35,712 nucleotides of DNA, taken from contig CAMLSB010000004.1 in NCBI GenBank assembly GCA_946482565.1, positions 1 to 35,712 of the forward strand, in the 5' to 3' direction. Under the pieces are notes generated by a model that saw nothing but the letters and a program-made list of their open reading frames with translations, was not told where the DNA came from and did no database searches. Within the stretch, counting starts at the first letter, position 1. Every line of letters begins with the position of its first letter. Both the position numbers and the translations under genes were made by a program. Positions 15,928 through 23,500 of this stretch are shown here, in pieces. Source of the DNA: an uncultured Lysobacteraceae bacterium (GTDB lineage: Bacteria; Pseudomonadota; Gammaproteobacteria; Xanthomonadales; Xanthomonadaceae).

Positions 15928-18900
15928 TTGCTGTTGGTGAAGGTACAGGTCACCGACGCGGCCGGCATGGTGATCGTCCGGCTCAGGCCAGTGCCGACCG
16001 GGGTCACGGTGGTGCCGTCGCTGTCCTTCGTACAGGCCAGCGTGATCGTGTAATCCCCGGCCAGGCCCGTGGTGAACGCTTCCGTCAGCGTAATCGTGGC
16101 GCCGGTAGCCGCGTTGGAAGTCGCCGGCGTCAGCGTCGACGGCGCCGTCGAACTACCCGCGACTGCGCCGGTGCCACCGCTGATGGTGAGCGTGACCGCA
16201 TTCCCCGCCGTTGCGCCGGCGCCCCATGTCTTGCGTAGCGTGACGCGTCCGCCGACCGCGAACGTGCCGTTGCCGGTATGGGTGATGGTGCCTTCCGAAC
16301 CTTCGTTCGCGGTGACGCTCGCCGTCCAGGTGCCGGTCGGCGGGCTCGCCGGGACCGTGTAAGCATACTCGTAGACGCGGGTGGCGCCCGAGGTCGTCTT
16401 CGTATGCGTACCGTTGACCAGCGTGGCGGTCGTGACGGTGGTGCCGCCGGGGTTCTTGATGATGACGCTGCCGCCGCTGATGTCGGCGAACCCGAATGGA
16501 TCGCTGACCGACGCGCGCACGTACAGCGTATCGCCCTGCCCGTAGGACGTCGCCTGGGTCGTCGCAGGGTACGCGGCCGAATAAATGTTCACGCTGTCGA
16601 CGTGGACCACCGTCGGCGTGCTGATCGTGACCGTGCTGCCGCTGCCCGCATTGAACTGCTGGAACAGGATGGAGCGGTCGTTGCCGCCCGTGTCGGAATC
16701 GTTGTAGATGCGCAGCACCAGCTGGTCGCCCACGGCAAGGTTGCCGGCGGTACCGAAGCTCGGCGCGGTGATCGTGAAGGACTGCTTGGCCAGCGTCGTC
16801 GCCGAGAAGGTGACAGTGCCGCTCTGCGCGCCGATCTGCGTGTCGGTGACGCCGACGCGCTTGTACAGCTTGACGTAGACGTTGCGGGTCGTGGTCGTGG
16901 TGCTGCCATTCCGCGCCAGCCACAGGTCGACGTTGATCGTGCTGCCGGCCGCGATGTTGAGGCCGCTGGAGACGCCGGCCAGCACGAAGTCGTGGTAGAC
17001 GTTGGCGCCCGAGCTGGTCGTGTTGGACGCGGTCGTCGACTGCGCGACGCGGGTCATGGTGTCGTTCGCGTAGACGTACAGGATCTTGTTGCCGGAAGCA
17101 GCGACCTGCGACTGCGACACGGTGATCGAGGCGGTCTTGACGGCGCCATTGCCCGCCGGGTTGGTGATCGTGGCCGTGTTGTCGATGACCAGTCCGGCGC
17201 CGGCGCTGCCGGAGACCTGGACGTCGAACACGAGGTTGCAGGTCGCGCCGCCGGCCAGGCTCAGGCCGGTGATGGTGAGGGTCCCGCCGGCCACGGACGC
17301 CGTGCCGGTGCAGGTGCTCAGGCCCGTGTTGAGGCCGGTGAGCCCGGTCAGTCCCGTCGGCAGCGGATCGCTGACCGTGACCCCGTTGGCGGCGTAACCG
17401 GCGGATTCCTTCACGGCGATGGTGTAGCGCAGCGTGTCGCCGGGATTCGCATCGCCTCCGTTGAGGTCGCTGACGGTCTTCGTCGACGTCGACAGGTCGG
17501 GATGCCGGATGATCGCGGTATCGGTGTTGCCGAGTTTCTGGAGCCCGGCAGCGATGGTCGAATTGCCGACGGACGCTTGGTTGTCGACGGAACTTCCCAT
17601 GTTGCCGGCGACCGCAACGGTGAGGGTGATGGGCGCCATGCTGCCGCTTGCGGCGATGCTCGAGCCGCTGGTACAGGTGACTATCTGGCCCGCCGAACTG
17701 CATGACCATCCGGTTCCCGTGCCCGAAACGAAGCTCAACCCCGAGGCAAGGGTGTCCTTCACCGTGGTGGTACCGGTAATGGTGGTGGCGCCCGTATTGC
17801 TGACGACCAGCGTATAGCTGTTGTTGGTGCCGGCGGTAAGGTCACCCGCGTGGGATTTGACGATGGCCAGCGCCTTGGGGACGACGTCGAAGGTCCCGCT
17901 ACCGATGCGCGTCGCGAGCGATGGGCTTTCGGTGCCTTCGACGGCTGTGACGGTAGCGGTGTATGTGCCGTAAGCCGGGCTTGCGGGAACGACGTACGAC
18001 GCTTCGTATACTTTCAGTTCCGGTGCATTCGGCGATTCGGTCTTCTGCACCCACCCCGTCGTCGCGATCGTCGCCCCGGACGGATCCTTCAATACCAGCG
18101 ATGCGTTGTTGACGTCGGCCTCGCCGAAAGGATCGCTGACGACCGCGCGGATGTAGACGGTGGTGCCGGGTTCGAAGGCGGTTTTCTCGCTGCCACCCGG
18201 ATAAGCCGCCGAATAAAGCTTCACGCTATCGACATTGATGACGGTATCCGTGTTGAAAGTGATGGTGCTTCGGTTTGCCGTGGTACTACGACTGTAGACC
18301 CGCAGGTCGCGGTTGTTGCTGGCGATCCGGAGCGTGAAACCGGAACCAGCGGCGAAGGTGGTATTAGGAATCGAAACCGCCCAGGTCCTGTTGCTCGTCG
18401 TGGTGCTCACTCCCTGGCTGGTCGACGACGCGATGGGCGTGCCACCGTTGAGGAGCGTTACCGTGACGTTCGCGGTGTTGTTGGAACTCCGCGTCCGCAG
18501 CACGACGTTGACGGTCTGAGCCGGGAGGACCAGATTCTTCGCCAGCACCGGGGTCAGGGCCCAGTCCTTCGAACTACCTGCGCTGACCGTGATGTAGTTG
18601 CTGCTGGTGTTCGGCTGGGGAACGCGGGACAGGCTCTGGTTCGGCGCGTCCTGGTTGTCGTAGACATACAGGATCTTCTGCCCCGCGGTGGCCACCTCCG
18701 AGGGCAGGATCGTCAAGGACACCGAAGCGGGCGCCGCGCCCGGGCCAGTCGGGTTCGCTATCGTTGCGATATTGTCCACGCTGTCGCCCGGGTCGCCTAC
18801 CACGGTCGCGCGGAACACGATGGTCCGCGTCTGGCCCGACGGGACCGTGATGCCCGAGATGTTCAGGATCCCCGTGTCATCCGTGCCGCCCGAACCCACC

Positions 18901-20489
18901 GAGTTGTCGGTGGCCCCAGCCGGGATGCTGGAGACGAACAGATTGTCCAGGTTGGCGTCCAGATCATCGACGACCGAGACGCCAGTCGCATTTACGCCGA
19001 ACGCGCCTGTTTCCTTCAGCGTGATCGTGAACTCAAGCACGTCTCCCGGCCGGACGTCACCACCATTGAGATCCACCACCGATTTGGTGGAAGTCGACAG
19101 GTTCGATCCGCGCACCGTTACGGTGTCCGTCGACGTGGAGTTGCCGCCGGTACCGTCGAACATGGGATGGGTGACCGTCGCGGTATTCTGCGTCGAGGCC
19201 GCCGCGCTGCCGTCCACGGCTACGGTCAACGTCAGCGCCGGCAAGTGGGCGTTGAGGGCGATGCTCGGCGCGCTGTTGTTGCACGTTACCGTCTGCCCGA
19301 CCGCGCTGCAGGTCCAGCCGGTACCCGTGCCCGAGACGAACGTGAGACCCGTCGGGAGGACATCCGTGACGGTCGCGGTGCCGACGGCGATCTCCGGGCC
19401 CAGGTTCTGGACATCGATGTTGTAGCTGCCGTTCTGGCCGGCGGTGAAGTTGCTGCCGTTGTGGGTCTTGACGATGGCCAGGTCGGCGACGGGCGTATTC
19501 GTCGTGCTGATGATCTGGGTGCTCAGGAAGACCGCGTCGTTGCCCGAGCTGTACTGGATGGTCGCGCTGCTCTGCCCTTCGAAGAGATAAGGCGTGACGT
19601 CGAAGGTGTCGATGTCGGCGCCGTACGTCGTCGTCGAGCAGGACGACGGCGTGCCCATCGTCGAGTTGTACATGTTGTCGACGTCGTCGCAACCCGGGTT
19701 GCTCAGGTCATGCCCGTCGAACGTCAGCGCCTCGGTGTATCCGTCGAGGGGGAACGAGGAGTTCGTGTCCGGATCGCCTTCCCAGGTGATCACCGAAACC
19801 TTGCCGTCGAGCAGGTCGGGCACGCGGAAGCCGGTCTGCGTGGTCGTCACCGCGCTGCCGCGGAACAGCTGCAGGCCGTCATAGACCCGCGTGTAGCGGT
19901 AAGGCTCCGACGCATTGCGGTACACCACCACCAGCGCCCACGCCGACATGACGTTCTGGCCCGTGCAGTACTCGCCGCCGCTGTCCACCGCCAGGCCGCC
20001 GAACGTGTAGTTGCCGTTGCCGGTCACCATCGAGGTGACGTCGTAGAAGCCGCCGAAGAAGCTCTTGGTCGTGTACGTCTCGGTGAACCGGTCCCCGGCC
20101 AGGGCGGTGATGTTGGTGGTCGAGGTCAGCGAGTTGCCGGCGTTGAAGCCCACCGTGTAATCGGTGGTGGTGCCCGACCCGCCCCAGTAGAGATAGGCGG
20201 CCGCGATCGTCGAGCCGGCGGGGATGCCGGACAGCGTGGCGGTGCGCGTCGCGACCAGCGAACAGGCGTTGGTCGTGTTGCTCGCGGAGCGGAGCGAGCC
20301 GCCCGTCATCACGTAGTTGTGGGTGCCGGCGAACGTGGCGCGCGGCGTGGTGTTGTTGAACGCCGCGCGGGCCGGCAGCGCGACCGTGCACAGCGACAGC
20401 AGCGCCAGCACCGGGACCGCCGCGCGGACCACCGCATGGAAACGATTGCACGACCAATCGAGCCAACGACTGCAGGAACCCTTCAACAC
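15468..20489 (-). CDS. giant DUF11-repeat surface protein (first of three paralogues)
   Basis: This 1673-aa secreted protein is of unknown function. The start is GTG (next codon TTG); the signal peptide spans about 1-42, cut after ARA. The head (43-325) has AAAYLYWGGSGTTTDYTV, FYDVTSMVTGNGNYTFGGL and SAWALVVVYRNASEP, the same fold pattern as in the 1671-aa paralogue. The cassette DUF11 (334-460), DLNGGD (463-598), KILYVY (605-753) and DPFG (757-872) recurs at 873-1413. A prealbumin-like domain (1414-1525) with a C...C pair and the C-terminal module (1530-1673) follow. That module reads NPKAIPGAIVEYQIIVTNPA and ends RMRIE. DUF11 domains carry GWTC...VTC and GWSC...VTC pairs. It lies 27 bp after the stop of the barrel gene, so translation is likely coupled or closely linked. 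No sorting signal is recognisable at the extreme C-terminus. Confidence 0.85.
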   Translation of the reverse strand: MLKGSCSRWLDWSCNRFHAVVRAAVPVLALLSLCTVALPARAAFNNTTPRATFAGTHNYVMTGGSLRSASNTTNACSLVATRTATLSGIPAGSTIAAAYLYWGGSGTTTDYTVGFNAGNSLTSTTNITALAGDRFTETYTTKSFFGGFYDVTSMVTGNGNYTFGGLAVDSGGEYCTGQNVMSAWALVVVYRNASEPYRYTRVYDGLQLFRGSAVTTTQTGFRVPDLLDGKVSVITWEGDPDTNSSFPLDGYTEALTFDGHDLSNPGCDDVDNMYNSTMGTPSSCSTTTYGADIDTFDVTPYLFEGQSSATIQYSSGNDAVFLSTQIISTTNTPVADLAIVKTHNGSNFTAGQNGSYNIDVQNLGPEIAVGTATVTDVLPTGLTFVSGTGTGWTCSAVGQTVTCNNSAPSIALNAHLPALTLTVAVDGSAAASTQNTATVTHPMFDGTGGNSTSTDTVTVRGSNLSTSTKSVVDLNGGDVRPGDVLEFTITLKETGAFGVNATGVSVVDDLDANLDNLFVSSIPAGATDNSVGSGGTDDTGILNISGITVPSGQTRTIVFRATVVGDPGDSVDNIATIANPTGPGAAPASVSLTILPSEVATAGQKILYVYDNQDAPNQSLSRVPQPNTSSNYITVSAGSSKDWALTPVLAKNLVLPAQTVNVVLRTRSSNNTANVTVTLLNGGTPIASSTSQGVSTTTSNRTWAVSIPNTTFAAGSGFTLRIASNNRDLRVYSRSTTANRSTITFNTDTVINVDSVKLYSAAYPGGSEKTAFEPGTTVYIRAVVSDPFGEADVNNASLVLKDPSGATIATTGWVQKTESPNAPELKVYEASYVVPASPAYGTYTATVTAVEGTESPSLATRIGSGTFDVVPKALAIVKSHAGDLTAGTNNSYTLVVSNTGATTITGTTTVKDTLASGLSFVSGTGTGWSCSSAGQIVTCTSGSSIAASGSMAPITLTVAVAGNMGSSVDNQASVGNSTIAAGLQKLGNTDTAIIRHPDLSTSTKTVSDLNGGDANPGDTLRYTIAVKESAGYAANGVTVSDPLPTGLTGLTGLNTGLSTCTGTASVAGGTLTITGLSLAGGATCNLVFDVQVSGSAGAGLVIDNTATITNPAGNGAVKTASITVSQSQVAASGNKILYVYANDTMTRVAQSTTASNTTSSGANVYHDFVLAGVSSGLNIAAGSTINVDLWLARNGSTTTTTRNVYVKLYKRVGVTDTQIGAQSGTVTFSATTLAKQSFTITAPSFGTAGNLAVGDQLVLRIYNDSDTGGNDRSILFQQFNAGSGSTVTISTPTVVHVDSVNIYSAAYPATTQATSYGQGDTLYVRASVSDPFGFADISGGSVIIKNPGGTTVTTATLVNGTHTKTTSGATRVYEYAYTVPASPPTGTWTASVTANEGSEGTITHTGNGTFAVGGRVTLRKTWGAGATAGNAVTLTISGGTGAVAGSSTAPSTLTPATSNAATGATITLTEAFTTGLAGDYTITLACTKDSDGTTVTPVGTGLSRTITMPAASVTCTFTNSKTVPLTVVKVSTTVSDPVNGTTNPKAIPGAIVEYQIIVTNPAANPVDSNTIFIADQVPAHMDLRVADIGAPGSGPVQYVNGSPASGMTYTFTALGNTGDDIAFSNDGGATWTYTPAIDGNGTDPAVTNVRINPKGAFNASNAQFTIKLRMRIE

Positions 20490-20516
20490 GATCCGCCGAC
20501 TCCGGTTGATGCTGCC

Positions 20517-23500
20517 TTAGTGCTGCGCCGCGGCGGCGGACGCGCCGACGCGGTCGAGGCCGAGCGAGTGCTGGTCGAACTTCATGCGGAACACCAGGTA
20601 CGCGCCCTTGGCCGTGTAGTGCGAAGCTTCGAAATCCCTGTCGTTGAAGCCGCGGATGTTGTAGCCGACGCTGACCCAGGCATTCGTGAAGGGCGTGAAG
20701 CCCACGCTCGGGCCGAAGGCCCAGGCGTAGGAATTCTGGCTCCAGGAATGGAGGACGCTGGCGCGCAGGCCGATGTCGATGCGCGAGGTGAGGTCGAAGC
20801 GGCCCTCGATCCCCAGGATGTCCGTGTAGCCGGCGTAGTCGTCGCCGTCGTAGCTGTCGAGGACGTACTTGGAACCGTAGTAGAGCGAGAGCTGGCTGCG
20901 CTGGTAGAGGTCGAGCACGCTGCCCTTGCCGTCGCCGCCGTCTTCGCCGCGCCACGCGTCGGAGGCGTAGTTCAGCGCGAAGTTGTTGACCAGGCGCGTC
21001 GAGCGCGCATCGCCGTTCGCGGCGATGGACGCCTGGCCCATGACGCTTTCGCCCGTGCCCGACTGCAGCCCGTCGTAGTGGAACTCGAGCTTGTCGAGCA
21101 TGGACCACTCGCTGCCCAGCGGGCGGAAGGCCCAGGACAGCTGCGCGTCGGCAAGGATGCCGGTGCTGCCGTCGGCATTGCGCTGCGTGAAGGCCTGCGC
21201 GCTGGCGGACAGCGCGACGCCGTCCTTGACCTGGCGCAGGAACGCGGTGGTGAAGCCGTAGCGATCGTTGCTGTCGGACTGCCGCGCTTCGACGCGCGCG
21301 TTCCAGCCCCACAGCTCGTTCTGGTAGCTCACGCCACCGGACACCGCGACGAAGTTCTCGGTCAGCGCACCGCCATCGCGGATGCCGCCCGCCTGCACCG
21401 GCTGCGACGGATCGACCACCAGCGGCGCATTGCCCGACTGGTTGAACGCCTGGCTCGAATCCACGGCGGTATCCACGCGCCAGTGCTCGTTGATCGTGAA
21501 CTTCTGGTCCAGGCCGAGCAGCGCGAACGTGCGCGGGCCGTACTCGCTGATCTGCGACTGGTTCAGCGTGGTCTTCAGCGTGGCGTCCTTCCAGGGCGTC
21601 GCCTCGATGCCGAGGCGCGTGGTGGACGTATCGCGGTCCTTGCCGTCGGTGAATTCCTGCGCGGCCACGACGCGGAACGCCTCGTTGATGCGGTACGAGG
21701 CGTTCAGCGCCAAGCGGGTCGGGAAGTCGACGCTTTCGTTCTTGCCGGGCAGGCTGAAATCGAGCTGCGCGCCCAGCGTCAGGCGCGAGCCGAGGAAGCT
21801 CTTGTCGGCGCCGAGCGTCAGCTGGCGGGACTCGGCCACCTTGCCGTCCGCCGCCTCGTCGTGGGCCCACTGCAGCCCGGCCTTGGCCTTCCAGCCGTCC
21901 CCGCGGTATTCGACCTGCGCCTGCGCGACGTTGCGCGCGCTGTCGTCGCCCAGGTTCTCGAGGCGGTAGACCTCGCCCTGCAGCGAGAATTTCTGGTCGA
22001 TGCGGTATTGGCCCTGCACGCCGGCCTTGAACGTGCCGGATTCCGTGGCGTTCTGCTGGCCCAGCCCGAAGGCGCCGGCCTGCCGGCGGGTGTACGCGAG
22101 CAGGCTCAGCGCTTCGGTACGGTGCGCCCATTCGACGAGCCAGGCGTTGCCGGAGACGTCCGCGGCGTCGCCACGGCTCGTCGCCGCCTCGGCACGCACT
22201 TCGTCGCGCTCGGAGATGCGGAACTTCGCGTCCACGCCGGCGAGCTGGCTGCGGCCTTCCGCGCCGTCGTCGCTGATATAGCTCACGCCGGCCTCGAGGC
22301 GGTCGCCCATCAGCTTCACGCCGACGCGGCCGCCCGCATCGAGGAATTCCTCGCTCGTGCCGCGCGTCTCGTACTCGGCCACGATCCAGTTGGGATTGAG
22401 GTCGAAATCGCGGCTGGCGATCGGCTCGCGGAAGAAGAGCGTGCCGTTGTCGTAGTCGATGTCGTAGTCGATGTGGCGGACCATTTCCTTCGACGAGACG
22501 ATCTGTTCGCTGTGGTAGCGGTCGCGCGTTTGGACGGTGATGCGCTCGCTGTTGAGGACGATCCCGGCCCTGCGCAGGCGGTACAACCCGGAGGTGCCGT
22601 CGCCCTGGATCTCGTCGCGCGCATACGACTGCGCGGTCTTCGCCGCGAAGCCGGTGACCTCGAGCATCGGCCCGTGGTATTCGACCTTGGCGCCGTTGAG
22701 CCTGCGCTGGTAGCGGGACAGTTCGGATTTGCCCAGGCCCGTGTCGAAGTCGCCGAAGAGCGCGTAGAACTGGTCGCGCTCCAGCTTCAGGTACAGCTTG
22801 CGCGCGCTCGACGCGTCGTAGCCCTGCTGGCTGCCGTCGCCGTAGAGCGTGTAGTACTGGCCCGGGTCGATCGTCGACAGCAGGCTCTGGTTGCGCAGGC
22901 GGTCGGTGGGCTTGCCGCTGTCGTAGGAGAGGGTGAGCAGCCACTTGCCGAGCACCCGGCCCTTCGCGTACAGCGCGGCCTGGCCGTCGCCGCGCACGCC
23001 CTTGCCGTCCTCGCCCGGCTGCAGGGCGCTCATGTTGTCCTTCAGCGTGTCGTAACCGACGCTACCCTTGGCGAAGCCGACCACGATCCAGTCGCGCGGC
23101 GCGGACTTCAGCCACGCCTGCACCTGCTGTGCCTGGGCCTGCAGCTGCAACCGGTTGTCGGTCCCGAAGCTGAAAGCCAGCGTGGCGTTGCCCGCGGTGC
23201 TGGTGGGCTCGAGTTCGATGTAGGCGATGCCGTCGTCACCTTCGATCCGCCACGTCGGCTTCACGCGGTCGAGGCCTGCGAAGGCGCGCTGCTGTTCGTT
23301 CGCCACGCTGCGGGCCGGTTCATACGGTTCCGACACCGAAAAATCGCCGGACAGGCCTTCGTGCAATGGATGGCCGCTCGAATCCAGGATGCGGACCGCA
23401 ATCACCGGCCTGGTCACGCCGTCGGCGACGAGGATCGATTGTTCGGGCACGAACTGCGCCTTCGCCGCCAGCGTCGCGTAGCGGATGTTGCGGGACAGGG

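Noticed and set aside
6900..19200. CRISPR or short tandem repeat array suggested by recurring GTTGAGGTC and TTGTTGCCGGA blocks
   Set aside because: These repeats fall at matching positions of homologous protein domains (DLNGGD and SGNKVLY) hundreds of bases apart; they reflect domain duplication, not an array.
5506..20489. LPXTG, GlyGly-CTERM, PEP-CTERM or T9SS sorting tails on the giant proteins
   Set aside because: The C-termini end in a beta-strand-like ...K(L/F)R(M/V)RI(E/R) with no sorting motif, hydrophobic helix or basic tail.
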